From NCBI RefSeq assembly GCF_004345425.1, contig NZ_SLVP01000003.1:345975-409974 (forward strand): DNA of 64,000 nt. The letters run 5' to 3'. The position numbers and the translations under genes were made by a program. Positions 25,452 to 34,750 of this stretch are shown here, piece after piece (positions within the stretch are counted from its first letter, which is position 1; each line of letters starts with the position of its first letter). This DNA is from Paenibacillus sp. BK033 (GTDB lineage: Bacteria > Bacillota > Bacilli > Paenibacillales > Paenibacillaceae). Below the pieces are notes generated by a model. The model was not told the origin of the DNA. It searched no databases and was given only the letters and a program-made list of their open reading frames with translations.

Positions 25452-26873
25452 TTACAGCTGTTCAACCTGTTCTTTGGCGCCCGCATTGTCCTGCTTATAT
25501 GTCGCGCGCTTCAGGAATTGCCCCGTCCCCGCTTCCCCTACGAAAGCTTGATTCCGTATCACAAACTCGCCGCGCGACAATACGCTTTCCGGCATGCCGC
25601 TCACCCGCAGCCCTTCAAAGGGGTTGTAATCCACGTTCATATGATGAGTCTCCGCCGAGATCGTTCTTTCCGCCGTTGGATCGAAAATAACGATATCCGC
25701 GTCGCTGCCGACGGCAATCGTCCCTTTGCGCGGGAATAAGCCGAACAGCTTGGCGTTGCGGGTCGAGACAATCTCCACGAATTGGTTAAGCGTCAGCCGG
25801 CCTTTCGCAACTCCTTCCGAATACAAGATCGAGAATCGGTCCTCAATGACCGGACCTCCGTTTGGAATTTTGCTGAAATCGCCCTTCCCCAGATCCTTCT
25901 GCCCTTTGAAGTTAAAGGAGCATTGATCGGAGCCCAGCGTCTGCAATGAACCCGTTATAAGCGCATTCCAGAGCACCTCTTGATGGCTCTTCTCCCGGAG
26001 CGGCGGAGACCAGACATACTTGGCCCCTTCGAAATCCGGCAGCGCGAGGCACGTCTGATCGAGCACCAAATATTGCGGGCAGGTCTCGCCCCATACGTCA
26101 ACGCCGCGGGTTCTCGCTTCGCTGATCGCCTTCACCGCTTCCGCACAGGTGACATGCACGACATACAGCCTTGCTCCCGTGAGTTCGGCTAGAGCGGCCG
26201 CGCGTGCCGTTGCCTCGCCTTCGATGGCGGACGGCCGGGTGAGCGCATGGTAGATCGGGTCCGTATTCCCTTCGGCAAGCGCCTTCCCTACCAGAAACTC
26301 GATGACATCGCCATTCTCGGCATGCACCATCACCATGGCGCCAAGCTCCTTGGCCGATAACATAGTCCGGTATAATGTTCCGTCATCCGCTTGGAACACG
26401 TTTTTGTACGCCATAAATACCTTAAACGAAGTAATCCCTTCGTCCTTCACGATGGAAGGCAGCTCCGCCAGCACGGCTTCATTGATCTCGCTGATCATCA
26501 GATGGAAGCTGTAGTCGATAACGGCTTTGCCGCCGGCTTTCGCGTGCCACTTCCGAAGCGACTCGCTTAGCGGCTTTCCTTTGTCCGTCAGGCAAAAATC
26601 GATAATCGTTGTTGTCCCGCCAAAGGCCGCCGCTCTTGTCCCCGTCTCGAAATCATCGGCCGTCACGGTCCCGCCAAACGGCATATCCAGATGGGTATGC
26701 GGATCTACCCCGCCCGGGAACACGTATTTCCCCGCTGCGTCAATGATTTCCGCCCCCTCCGCCGCAAGGCCGAGGCCAATCTGCTTAATAACGCCGTCCT
26801 CAATAAGCACATCCGCTTGATACGTGTCCGCTGCGGTTACTACTGTGCCGTTTCGTATGATTTTCGTACCCAT
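25452..26873 (-). CDS. hydA: Dihydropyrimidinase / D-hydantoinase
   Basis: 473 residues, the usual length of the family. This is an amidohydrolase-superfamily TIM barrel with a binuclear zinc site: His59 and His61 in GGVDPHTHLDMPFGG, Lys151 in SFKVFMAYKN (the carbamylated metal bridge), His184 in VMVHAENG, and the aspartate in GSDQCSFN. It hydrolyses 5,6-dihydrouracil and dihydrothymine to N-carbamoyl-beta-amino acids, step two of reductive pyrimidine degradation, and usually also acts on hydantoins. The gap to preA is three bases, implying translational coupling. ATG start at 26873. The neighbours PreA, PreT and beta-ureidopropionase make the pyrimidine role more likely than a hydantoin-only one. 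Confidence 0.95.
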   Translation of the reverse strand: MGTKIIRNGTVVTAADTYQADVLIEDGVIKQIGLGLAAEGAEIIDAAGKYVFPGGVDPHTHLDMPFGGTVTADDFETGTRAAAFGGTTTIIDFCLTDKGKPLSESLRKWHAKAGGKAVIDYSFHLMISEINEAVLAELPSIVKDEGITSFKVFMAYKNVFQADDGTLYRTMLSAKELGAMVMVHAENGDVIEFLVGKALAEGNTDPIYHALTRPSAIEGEATARAAALAELTGARLYVVHVTCAEAVKAISEARTRGVDVWGETCPQYLVLDQTCLALPDFEGAKYVWSPPLREKSHQEVLWNALITGSLQTLGSDQCSFNFKGQKDLGKGDFSKIPNGGPVIEDRFSILYSEGVAKGRLTLNQFVEIVSTRNAKLFGLFPRKGTIAVGSDADIVIFDPTAERTISAETHHMNVDYNPFEGLRVSGMPESVLSRGEFVIRNQAFVGEAGTGQFLKRATYKQDNAGAKEQVEQL

Positions 26874-26876
26874 CGC

Positions 26877-28181
26877 TTATACCGCCTCCTTGCTCGCGCC
26901 GTCTTGCGCTTGATTGGAATCGCCGACGGAAGCAACCGCCTTCTGGCGCTCATTCCAGGACATGGGCAGCTCGCCGGAAGGAATCTCGACCATGGAGATC
27001 GCATCTTCCACCGGACAAACGATCGAACAAAGATTGCAGCCGACGCAATCCTCTTCCCGCACCTTCAGGTAAGCACGGCCGTCATCCGTTGTCAGGCGCT
27101 CAATGCATTGATGCGACGTATCCTCGCAGGCAATATGGCATTTGTTGCAGACGATGCAGTTCTCCTCATGAATCCGCGCAACCACCTGATAGTTCAGATC
27201 AAGATCGCCCCAATCCGAATACCGGGGAACGGATTTGCCAATCAGCTCGGTAACCGAGGATAATCCTTTGTCGTCCAGGTAGTTGCTCAACCCGTCAATC
27301 ATATCCTCCACGATGCTGAAGCCGTGATGCATAGCCGCCGTACAGACCTGCACGCCCGTTGCGCCCATCAGCATAAACTCGACCGCGTCGCGCCAATTGG
27401 AGACGCCTCCAATTCCGGAAATCGGCACATTAACATGAGCATTGCGCGCGCATTCCGCCACCATGTTCAGCGCGATGGGCTTCACCGCCGGACCGCAATA
27501 GCCGCCATGAGCGCCTTTGCCTCCGACATGCGGGATCGTGTTCCAGGTATCGAGATCCACCCCGGCCAGCGAGTTGATCGTATTGATGAGCGAGATCGCA
27601 TCCGCACCTCCTCGAACCGCCGCTTTGGCAGTGGCCGTAATATCCGTAATGTTGGGCGTCAGCTTTACGATGACCGGCGTTTTGGCCGCTTCCTTCGCCC
27701 ACATCGTTTGCGCTTCAACGAGATCCGGCTGCTGGCCGGAAGCCGAGCCCATGCCGCGCTCCGCCATGCCATGCGGACAGCCGAAGTTTAGCTCCAGTCC
27801 GTCTACGCCTGCGGCCTCGACTTTTTTTACAATCTCATGCCACTTCTCCCGCTTCGGCTCTACCATGAGGGACACCACGACGGCATGGTTCGGAAACCGT
27901 TTCTTCGTCTCGTAAATCTCCTTCAGATTGACCTCAAGCGGCCGGTCCGTAATCAGCTCGATATTGTTGAAGCCCGCCACGCGCTGCCCGTTAAAATGCA
28001 CGGCCGCAAACCTCGACGAGGTATTGATAATCGGATCCCCAAGCGTCTTCCATACCGCTCCGCCCCAACCCGCCTCGAAAGCCCGCTGCACCTGGTAGCC
28101 CGTATTCGTTGGCGGCGCCGACGCTAACCAGAACGGATTCGGCGAGGATATGCCCGCCAGATTGATACGCAAATCAGCCAT
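26877..28181 (-). CDS. preA: NAD-dependent dihydropyrimidine dehydrogenase subunit PreA
   Basis: 434 residues. An FMN-binding TIM barrel of the dihydroorotate dehydrogenase type (about 1-310) has the active-site cysteine in ELNFGCPHGM (Cys135). The C-terminal ferredoxin domain carries two 4Fe-4S clusters: CIVCNKCHIACEDTSHQC and CVGCNLCSIVCP (about 330-390). With PreT it reduces uracil and thymine to their dihydro forms using NADH. It corresponds to the C-terminal part of mammalian dihydropyrimidine dehydrogenase. ATG start at 28181 with AGGAGGG nine bases upstream; that ribosome site is the end of a repeated stem-loop element filling the gap to preT. Confidence 0.95.
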   Translation of the reverse strand: MADLRINLAGISSPNPFWLASAPPTNTGYQVQRAFEAGWGGAVWKTLGDPIINTSSRFAAVHFNGQRVAGFNNIELITDRPLEVNLKEIYETKKRFPNHAVVVSLMVEPKREKWHEIVKKVEAAGVDGLELNFGCPHGMAERGMGSASGQQPDLVEAQTMWAKEAAKTPVIVKLTPNITDITATAKAAVRGGADAISLINTINSLAGVDLDTWNTIPHVGGKGAHGGYCGPAVKPIALNMVAECARNAHVNVPISGIGGVSNWRDAVEFMLMGATGVQVCTAAMHHGFSIVEDMIDGLSNYLDDKGLSSVTELIGKSVPRYSDWGDLDLNYQVVARIHEENCIVCNKCHIACEDTSHQCIERLTTDDGRAYLKVREEDCVGCNLCSIVCPVEDAISMVEIPSGELPMSWNERQKAVASVGDSNQAQDGASKEAV

Positions 28182-28190
28182 CGCGTTCCC

Positions 28191-28258
28191 TCCTAAAAAG
28201 AATTGCCATAAAAATGGTTAATCTAAGCCATTGGTGGTGTTTCTTGCCTCGTAAGCAT
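28191..28258 (-). repeat. Leader element copy 1 (micro-ORF, stem-loop, Shine-Dalgarno) before preA
   Basis: Read on the minus strand it starts ATGCTTACGAGG at 28258. A 12-codon reading frame ends with TAG at 28223. The element continues with AATGG...CCATT and GGCAATTCTTTTTAGGAGG, which supplies the preA ribosome site. The flanks match the copies at 34751 and 46041; the left arm of the stem is diverged. Confidence 0.65.
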
Positions 28259-28261
28259 CCA

Positions 28262-29617
28262 TTACGCCGTCTCCTCCTGCTCCTTCACCAGCTGCCGATA
28301 GATGGCATACGCCGCTTTCTTGCCCTGCTGCGCCGCCGACACAACCATTGCTTCCCCTTGCCCGTCGCCAAAAATCACATCGCCGGCCGCATACACCTGC
28401 GGATCGGACGTTTGGAACGTAACCGGATCAATCGCAACGATTCCGCGTTTATGCGTAAGGCCAAGCTGCTCGATCAAGCCGATATGGCGCGTTTGACCAA
28501 TGGCAAGAACAACCGCATCCACATCCATAAAAAACTCCGAGCCTTCCACCGGCACCGGCCGGATCCGGCCGCCGCTCTCTTCAAGCTTCATCAGCGTGCA
28601 TTCAAGCGCCGTAACATGGCCCGCCGAATCTCCAACAATCCGCTTTGGCGCGGTCAGCCATTGGAACCTAACGCCGTCCTGCTTCGCAAAGTCGTATTCG
28701 AAATCGTAGGCCGTCATCTCCGCGGAAGTCCTGCGGTAGACAATCGTTACCTCGTCCGCTCCAAGCCGAACCGAACAGGTCGCCGCGTCAATGGCGGTAT
28801 TGCCGGCACCGATAACGGCAACCTTTTTCCCCGCAAAGTCCGTCCGGATAGACGATTTCGTTGATTCCACGAACTCGATCGCGTCATGCACGCCTTGGAG
28901 CTCCTCCCCTTCGATTCCCAGCTTAGGCACCTTGGACATGCCGATGGCCAGCACAATCGCATCGTACTGCTGCTTGATTTCCTCGATGCTGATATCAATC
29001 CCAACCCTTACGCCCGTACGGATCTCTACGCCAAGCTGCCTGACCTGCTCGACTTCCCAGAGCGAGATTTCCTGCGGCAATCGGAAGCTTACAATGCCGT
29101 ACGTATCAAGGCCGCCTGCCTGCTCCTTCGCTTCGAACACGGTGACCGCAAAGCCGAATCGGGCAAGCTCCCTGGCCGCCGACAAGCCTGCGGGTCCACC
29201 TCCGATAATAGCGGCCTTTTTCCCGTTGCTGCTTCCCGCTTTGAAAAGCACCTGCTCGTTGCGGATTGCCCAATCGGTCGCGTAACGCTGCAAATCCCCG
29301 ATCATAATCGGCTTGGACGAATGATTAAGCACGCAAGCCCCTTCGCAGAGCTCCTCCGTCGGGCATACCCGCGAGCAGCTTGCTCCGACCGGATTCGCCT
29401 CCATGATGGCGCGGGCCGAGCCTTTCATGTTGCCGGAGGCGATCTTCTTGATAAAGGACGGAATGTTGATGCCTGTCGGACAAGCCTTGATACACGGTGC
29501 ATCATAGCAATACAGGCAGCGGTTCGACTCCTCGATCGCTTCCTTGGGCTTCATCCCGGCTTTCACCTCGGCAAAATTGCGCCGCAAAGATTCTGCGGAT
29601 ATAAACGTTGCAGTCAT
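28262..29617 (-). CDS. preT: NAD(P)/FAD-dependent dihydropyrimidine dehydrogenase subunit PreT
   Basis: 451 residues. The N-terminal alpha-helical Fe-S domain (about 25-110) has CLYCYDAPCIKACPTGI and CSRVCPTEELCEGACV, as in glutamate synthase small subunits. An FAD Rossmann motif, AAIIGGGPAGLSAARELA (about 134-151), and an NAD(P)H motif, VAVIGAGNTAIDAA (about 265-278), follow. The C-terminal FAD closure is YAAGDVIFGDGQGEAMVVSA. It passes electrons from NAD(P)H to PreA. ATG start at 29617 with AAGGGGGATG upstream. It lies between the nitrilase-type amidase and PreA; 80 bases separate it from preA, all taken up by the leader element. Confidence 0.95.
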   Translation of the reverse strand: MTATFISAESLRRNFAEVKAGMKPKEAIEESNRCLYCYDAPCIKACPTGINIPSFIKKIASGNMKGSARAIMEANPVGASCSRVCPTEELCEGACVLNHSSKPIMIGDLQRYATDWAIRNEQVLFKAGSSNGKKAAIIGGGPAGLSAARELARFGFAVTVFEAKEQAGGLDTYGIVSFRLPQEISLWEVEQVRQLGVEIRTGVRVGIDISIEEIKQQYDAIVLAIGMSKVPKLGIEGEELQGVHDAIEFVESTKSSIRTDFAGKKVAVIGAGNTAIDAATCSVRLGADEVTIVYRRTSAEMTAYDFEYDFAKQDGVRFQWLTAPKRIVGDSAGHVTALECTLMKLEESGGRIRPVPVEGSEFFMDVDAVVLAIGQTRHIGLIEQLGLTHKRGIVAIDPVTFQTSDPQVYAAGDVIFGDGQGEAMVVSAAQQGKKAAYAIYRQLVKEQEETA

Positions 29618-29645
29618 CCGTTCATCCCCCTTCCCTCAGCGCTTA

Positions 29646-30527
29646 TTATAGGTTTATGATGCTGTCGTACGTTTCCGGCCTGCGATCCCGATAAAACTGC
29701 CAAATATTTCGCACCTCGCGGATCAGTTCTTTGTCCATCACGCCGACGACAACCTCATCTTTATCCCGGCTGCCGATGGCGACGATTGAGCCGCGCGGAT
29801 CCGCCAAATACGACTGTCCGTAAAACTCCCCCATATTCCAAGGCGCCTCGTATCCGACCCGATTAATAGCCGCCACGTAATAGCCGTTTGCCACCGCATG
29901 AGCCGGCTGCTCCAGCTTCCACAAATATTCCGAGGTCCCCGCAACCGTCGCGGACGGATTAAAAACAATCTCCGCCCCGTTCAGCCCAAGCGCACGGGCC
30001 CCCTCCGGAAAATGCCGGTCATAACAGATGTATACGCCAACCTTCGCGTAAGCCGTATCGAATACCGGATAACCCAGATTGCCCGGCTTGAAATAATACT
30101 TCTCCCAAAAGCCGCAGCCCCCGTCGCCTGCCGCTACATGCGGGATGTGATGCTTGCGGTATTTGCCGAGATAAGCGCCGTCCGCGTCAATGACCGCAGC
30201 GGTGTTATAGTAGCTCGCAATGCCGTCCCGCTCATAAATCGGAAGGATAATAACGACGGACAGCTCCCTGGCAAGCTCCCGGAACAGCTTAGTTGTAGGA
30301 CCGTTCGGAATTTCTTCCGCCGCGTCATACCATTTGGTAACCTGCTCCGCGCAGAAATACGGGCCGTAGAAAATCTCCTGCAGCGAGATCATCTGAGCGC
30401 CTTTGGCAGCGGCTTCGCGTACGAGACGAATATGGTTCTCAATAGCAGCCTTCTTGTGAGCTTCTACCGGTTCATCGCCATGTACGTCATGGGATGCCTG
30501 AATTAGCCCAATCGTTACCTTACTCAT
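29646..30527 (-). CDS. Beta-ureidopropionase-like nitrilase-family amidohydrolase
   Basis: 293 residues from the chosen start. Carbon-nitrogen hydrolase fold with catalytic triad Glu51 (SLQEIFYGP), Lys125 (YRKHHIPH) and Cys168 (VYICYDRHFPEG). The wording is close to N-carbamoyl-beta-alanine and N-carbamoylputrescine amidases. In this operon the expected reaction is hydrolysis of N-carbamoyl-beta-alanine or N-carbamoyl-beta-aminoisobutyrate to the beta-amino acid, CO2 and ammonia, the third step of the pathway. The frame runs open to 30656, but the ATG at 30527 has GGGAGGAG seven bases upstream and begins the conserved domain. It overlaps the end of the upstream carbamoylase gene by eight bases. 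Confidence 0.9.
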   Translation of the reverse strand: MSKVTIGLIQASHDVHGDEPVEAHKKAAIENHIRLVREAAAKGAQMISLQEIFYGPYFCAEQVTKWYDAAEEIPNGPTTKLFRELARELSVVIILPIYERDGIASYYNTAAVIDADGAYLGKYRKHHIPHVAAGDGGCGFWEKYYFKPGNLGYPVFDTAYAKVGVYICYDRHFPEGARALGLNGAEIVFNPSATVAGTSEYLWKLEQPAHAVANGYYVAAINRVGYEAPWNMGEFYGQSYLADPRGSIVAIGSRDKDEVVVGVMDKELIREVRNIWQFYRDRRPETYDSIINL

Positions 30528-31794
30528 CGCTTCTCCTCCCTTTCCCGCTCGCAATGCGTACAGCCGACCGGTACAGCAGCTCCGCACCCAGCGCGATATC
30601 CTCCGGAGACGAATACTCCTTGGGGTTATGGCTGATGCCGTCCTTGCACCGGACAAAAATCATGCCGTAATCCGTCACGTAAGACATCGTCAGCGAATCG
30701 TGGAACGGCCCGCTCATCAGCTCGGGCGGCTTCATTCCCATGCCGGACGCTTCCTTCCGCAAGATGTCCTTCATCCATTCCGCGCAATACCGCGGCTCGC
30801 TGTTCGTATCCTCCCGGATCAGATATTGCAGGCCATGCTCATCGCAGATATCCTGAATGGTATCCAGCAGCTGCTGCTCCCGCTCGTTCCGGCGGGAAAG
30901 CACGATATCCCGCAGGTCAACCGTAAACGTCACCTTTTCCGGGATAATGTTGCGCGAATCCGGGAATACGGACAGCGAGCCTACCGTCCCCACCGTCGAA
31001 GCCCCTTCCTCCAGACGGGCGAGGTCGTTAAGAGCGACGATTACCTTGGCCGCTCCAACCAGCGCGTCCCGCCTCATCGGCATGGGCACCGAGCCCGCAT
31101 GTCCGGCAAAGCCGTTTAGCTCAACCGTCCACCAGAGCGGACCGGAAATGCCGGTTACAATGCCGATTGGCGAATCCAGCGCTTCGAGCACCGGCCCTTG
31201 TTCAATATGAAGCTCCAGGAACGCGCCGATCCTGCCCGCCTCGAATGTATATCCTTCAAACTCTGCCGGGTCGCAGCCGAACTCCAGCAAGGCTTCCCGG
31301 CGAGTTACGCCATTCTTGTCCGTCCGGTCAAGCTCCCCTTCCTCAAGCTTGCCCGTCATGCCGCGGACGCCAAATAACCCTTTGTTGAAGCGGCAGCCCT
31401 CTTCATCGCAGAAAGCGACGACTTCAATGTCCATTTCGGGCATAATGCCTTTTTCCGCCATCGTCTGTACCGCTTCAATCGCTCCAAGAACGCCGATAGC
31501 CCCGTCATACCGTCCGCCGTAAGGCTGGGAGTCGACATGGGAGCCAAGCATAAGGACCGGAAGCTCCGGATGTTTTCCTCTATATACGCCGATCAGATTG
31601 CCAAAAGGATCTATTCTTGCGCTCATTCCCGCTTCTTCCATCCAGCTCTTTACCTGCTCTACGCCGGCTCTGTCTTCCTTCGACAAAGCCAGCCGGCATA
31701 CGCCGGTCTCCCCAATCCTTCCGATCTGCGCCAGCTCCTCGATATGCCGGTTCAGCCGTTCCGCATTAATCGTTGCGTGCTGCTCCACACTCAT
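30520..31794 (-). CDS. Zn-dependent carbamoyl-amino-acid hydrolase (M20 hydantoinase/carbamoylase family)
   Basis: 424 residues, full length for HyuC/AmaB-type enzymes. Metal ligands are visible in LGSHVDSQPYGGRYDGAIG (His86, Asp97), FCDEEGCRF (Glu131/132) and ELHIEQGP. GPFHDSLTM and DGISHNPKEY are typical C-terminal blocks. The family hydrolyses N-carbamoyl-L-amino acids, N-carbamoyl-beta-alanine or allantoate. It is unrelated in fold to the nitrilase-type amidase encoded next to it, so the operon holds two carbamoyl hydrolases. The frame also opens at a TTG (31815), but GGAGGG lies between that codon and the ATG at 31794, so ATG is chosen. First enzyme gene after the transporter genes. Confidence 0.92.
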   Translation of the reverse strand: MSVEQHATINAERLNRHIEELAQIGRIGETGVCRLALSKEDRAGVEQVKSWMEEAGMSARIDPFGNLIGVYRGKHPELPVLMLGSHVDSQPYGGRYDGAIGVLGAIEAVQTMAEKGIMPEMDIEVVAFCDEEGCRFNKGLFGVRGMTGKLEEGELDRTDKNGVTRREALLEFGCDPAEFEGYTFEAGRIGAFLELHIEQGPVLEALDSPIGIVTGISGPLWWTVELNGFAGHAGSVPMPMRRDALVGAAKVIVALNDLARLEEGASTVGTVGSLSVFPDSRNIIPEKVTFTVDLRDIVLSRRNEREQQLLDTIQDICDEHGLQYLIREDTNSEPRYCAEWMKDILRKEASGMGMKPPELMSGPFHDSLTMSYVTDYGMIFVRCKDGISHNPKEYSSPEDIALGAELLYRSAVRIASGKGRRSDE

Positions 31795-31870
31795 GTCCCG
31801 TTCCCTCCCGTCCAAGTCTCCGATGACATATAAGTATGTACGAGATTCGAATTTATACGGCTAGTCAGAG

Positions 31871-31894
31871 AGCTGCCCTCGGGTGAGGGCAGCT
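31871..31894 (-). terminator. Intercistronic stem-loop between transporter and enzyme genes
   Basis: A perfect 10-bp inverted repeat, AGCTGCCCTC and GAGGGCAGCT with a 4-base loop, lies between the binding-protein gene and the carbamoylase gene. There is no T-run on either side, so it is more likely a partial attenuator or a 3' stabiliser of the binding-protein mRNA than a full terminator. Confidence 0.5.
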
Positions 31895-31908
31895 TCTCCA
31901 TCTAATAG

Positions 31909-32967
31909 CTAGCTTTTTTCCGCGTCCGCCAGAATAGTCTTGTCTATTGCTTTGCTTAGATCAGGCGCCGCTTTGATTAATCCGTATTTGAGCGAAATAT
32001 CTACCGTCCGCTGCACGGCATCATCTACGAAGGAGCCGACCTGGGCATCCGTGAATCCTTCCGGCTTCACAAGCTTCGCCATCTCCATCAGCATGGTCGT
32101 CTGATGCTCCTTCGTCGTACTGCCTTCCGTTACCGCCTTCATCACGATATCGACGGCTTCCCCCTGATTGGCGATGGCGTAGTTCCAGCCCTTCATCGTG
32201 GCGCGGATGGCCTTAACCGCGGTGTCCCGGTTATTTTTCAGCCAATCCTCCTTCACCACCAGCGTATCCTCCAGCATCCCAACGCCCGCATCCTCAAAGT
32301 CGTAAACGAACAAATCCTCCGGTTTTACCCCGCTCTCCAGCACGACATGATACTCGTTATAGACGGTAGAGATCGCTACATCCAGCTGCTTGTTAAAGAA
32401 CTGGTCCATCGTAAAGCCCTGCTTCACCAGCTCGACATCCTTCTGCGGATCAAGGCCGTTCTTCTCCATAAAAGCGAGCACCTGGAACTGCTGGCTTCCC
32501 GTCCACATGCCTACCTTCTTGCCTTTCATCTTCGCCGGCGCGTCAATCCCGGAAGCTTTGCCGGCAACAAACCGATAAGAGCTTTTCTGCAAAATCTGCG
32601 CCACCGAGACGAGCGGCAATCCGTTGTCCCGGTTCACCAACAGGCTGTCGAAGCTCGTGACGCCGATATCCGCCGCGCCGTTCACCACCTGCTGCTCAAT
32701 AACGACATCCGGCCCGCCCGGCACAATCTCCACATCTAATCCTTCTTGCTCGTAGAAGCCTTTTTCCTTGGCAACGAATATCCCCGCGAACTGGGCCTGC
32801 GGCACCCATTTCAGCTGGATCTTTACCTTCTTCAGCGGTTCACTTGACTTGCCCTCGTTCGCAGAAGACTCCGATGGACTGTTATTGCCGCAGGCCGCGA
32901 CAATAACCAGCGCCAATGCCATCGTCAGCGAGGTTACGCCCTTAATGACCCGGTTTCTCTTTCTCAT
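31909..32967 (-). CDS. ABC transporter substrate-binding lipoprotein, NMT1/THI5-like
   Basis: 352 residues. Lipoprotein signal peptide with lipobox VIVAAC (cysteine about 26). The mature part starts KVKIQLKWVPQAQFAGIFVAKEKGFYEQEGLDV, the signature of the THI5/NMT1 and SsuA binding-protein group (ThiY binds formyl-aminopyrimidine), followed by DIGVTSFDSLLVNR. It should deliver a small, probably pyrimidine-like or related nitrogen compound to the two permeases encoded upstream. Its operon mates suggest uracil, thymine, a dihydropyrimidine, a hydantoin or an N-carbamoyl amino acid; the sequence does not decide. ATG start at 32967 with GGATGAGG upstream. Confidence 0.9.
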   Translation of the reverse strand: MRKRNRVIKGVTSLTMALALVIVAACGNNSPSESSANEGKSSEPLKKVKIQLKWVPQAQFAGIFVAKEKGFYEQEGLDVEIVPGGPDVVIEQQVVNGAADIGVTSFDSLLVNRDNGLPLVSVAQILQKSSYRFVAGKASGIDAPAKMKGKKVGMWTGSQQFQVLAFMEKNGLDPQKDVELVKQGFTMDQFFNKQLDVAISTVYNEYHVVLESGVKPEDLFVYDFEDAGVGMLEDTLVVKEDWLKNNRDTAVKAIRATMKGWNYAIANQGEAVDIVMKAVTEGSTTKEHQTTMLMEMAKLVKPEGFTDAQVGSFVDDAVQRTVDISLKYGLIKAAPDLSKAIDKTILADAEKS

Positions 32968-33032
32968 CTACCTCATCCTCTCCCTATCGCTATCTATTTG
33001 CAAGATAATGACATCCCCTGTTGCGTAAGAAG

Positions 33033-33929
33033 TTATTGCAGCTTGCGCCGGGCGACATGCCACGGAATCGCGATTCTCTCAATTAGCTGTATGAGGGAAT
33101 AGAAAGCAATGCCAAGCGCGGCAGCGATAACGATGCAGGACCAGGCAATCGGCATATTGCCCAGCTTGATCTGATCGGATAGCAGAAAGCCCAGCCCTCT
33201 GGAGGAAATAAAAAATTCGCCAACTATCGCCCCAATAATGCCGGTTGCCATATTAATCTTGAGCGCTGTAAAAATATATGGCAGTGCAAGCCGAAGTCGC
33301 AGCTTGTAAAAGATGGCGAACCCCCCTGCCGCGTAAGAGTGCATCAACTCCAGATAGGCGGGCTCAACGGAACGCAGCCCCTTGTAGGCGCTAACCGCCA
33401 TTGCGGCCATCGTCATGATCGCGACAATCGCCATCTTGGAGGCGATGCCGTCACCGAACCAATTGTTCATTACCGGCGCGAGCGCAACGATGGGTACGGC
33501 GTTGAAGGCAGCGACTAAGGTGACGGCGCCTTTGCCCAGTTGCGGAAAAAAGGAAGCTGCAACAGCAGCGAGGAGCCCAATAGACGAGCCAATCAGACAG
33601 CCTCCCAGCATTTCCGCGCCGGTGTAGAGGGAATAGTTCCAGAGGAGATCGCGGTTTGTCTGAATAGCCTTTCCGATGGCTGACGGAATCGGCAACTGAT
33701 AAAGCTCCAGGTGAAAGAGCTTGTGGAATCCTTTTAGCTGCCAGATAACCAGAAAGAGGAGGCCGAATCCGATAGGCAGCCAAAGCGCGCTTGCGGATTG
33801 TTTTCGTAAGGAGCTTGGGGTTAGACCGCTAATCTTAGCGTTCCGTCCTGCCGTATGGTCTGTTGCTAATCTAGGCTGCGGGGGCGGGACTGGGGGCGGC
33901 TCCGTATGGAGGGCGGTCATCTCCTTCAT
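33033..33929 (-). CDS. ABC transporter permease (SsuC/ThiX type), second subunit
   Basis: 298 residues from the chosen start, with about six membrane helices after a polar, proline-rich N-terminal stretch of about 45 residues. The BPD_transp_1 region carries the EAA-type loop (AYLELMHSYAAGGFAIFYKLRLRLALPY) that contacts the ATPase. The frame extends to 33977, but AAGGAGGT lies upstream of ATG 33929, and that start overlaps the stop of the preceding permease gene in an ATGA (33926-33929), indicating translational coupling. The long proline-rich N-terminus is unusual for the family. Confidence 0.88.
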   Translation of the reverse strand: MKEMTALHTEPPPVPPPQPRLATDHTAGRNAKISGLTPSSLRKQSASALWLPIGFGLLFLVIWQLKGFHKLFHLELYQLPIPSAIGKAIQTNRDLLWNYSLYTGAEMLGGCLIGSSIGLLAAVAASFFPQLGKGAVTLVAAFNAVPIVALAPVMNNWFGDGIASKMAIVAIMTMAAMAVSAYKGLRSVEPAYLELMHSYAAGGFAIFYKLRLRLALPYIFTALKINMATGIIGAIVGEFFISSRGLGFLLSDQIKLGNMPIAWSCIVIAAALGIAFYSLIQLIERIAIPWHVARRKLQ

Positions 33930-34750
33930 CTCTCCCCACCTCCTTGCGAGCGGAATTCCGGCTGCCATGGAGTCCATAACCGCTCAGCCAGCGTGACCAG
34001 CAGAAACCAAATTAACCCGATTGCAACGCTGATTAGAATCGTGGACCAGAACATATACACCTGCGAGCTGCCGTAGTAAAGAGAGCTGAGCATTAATACG
34101 CCAATGCCGTTTGGCGCGCCCATCAGCTCAACGATAATAGAAGCGGTAATCGCGAGGGGGGCGGACAGCTTCAGTCCGGCAAAAAGACCGGGAAGCGATG
34201 CCTTCAGCCGCAGCTTGGTGTACGTCGTCCATCCAGAGGCTGCGTACGAGCGCATCAGCTCCTCCTGCTCCGGCTTAATGCTCCGAAGGCCGCGAAGCAT
34301 ATGGATGGCTACCGGAAAAAAGGTTACGTATCCCGCCATCAGCACCCTCGACAAGGCAGGATCGTGAATAATGCCGTACAAGATTGGGGCTAGCCCAATG
34401 ATCGGAACCATTTGCGAAGCGATCATATAGGGAGATAAGGTCAGCTCGATCGCTCTGGACAGGCTCATGATAATGGCAAGGGCAACCCCAACTGCGGTTC
34501 CAGCTGCAAATCCCAGTATCGAGTTTCCGAAGGTGATCATGCCTTGCTCGGCTAATGCGGACCAATGCTTGATCAGGGCCTCCATGACAAGGTGAAGATA
34601 AGGGAGCTTGGAGGCCGGAGCCATCACATGGGCAATTTCGGCTATGTACCAGGCCGCGACTTCCCATAGCGCCAGAGCTCCCGCCGCCCATATGGCGATA
34701 ATGCCGCCCTGGCCGCTTTTTCTAAGCCATCCGGTTATCAAGGGGATCAC
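33926..34750 (-). CDS. ABC transporter permease (SsuC/ThiX type), first subunit
   Basis: 274 residues, six predicted membrane helices, with the cytoplasmic loop EQEELMRSYAASGWTTYTKLRLKASLPG typical of taurine/sulfonate/pyrimidine ABC permeases. It pairs with the second permease. The GTG at 34750 has AGGAG only one base away, so the TTG at 34741 (AGGAG ten bases upstream) may be the real start, which would shorten the protein by three residues. Its ribosome site lies in the repeated leader element between it and the ATPase gene. Confidence 0.88.
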   Translation of the reverse strand: MIPLITGWLRKSGQGGIIAIWAAGALALWEVAAWYIAEIAHVMAPASKLPYLHLVMEALIKHWSALAEQGMITFGNSILGFAAGTAVGVALAIIMSLSRAIELTLSPYMIASQMVPIIGLAPILYGIIHDPALSRVLMAGYVTFFPVAIHMLRGLRSIKPEQEELMRSYAASGWTTYTKLRLKASLPGLFAGLKLSAPLAITASIIVELMGAPNGIGVLMLSSLYYGSSQVYMFWSTILISVAIGLIWFLLVTLAERLWTPWQPEFRSQGGGER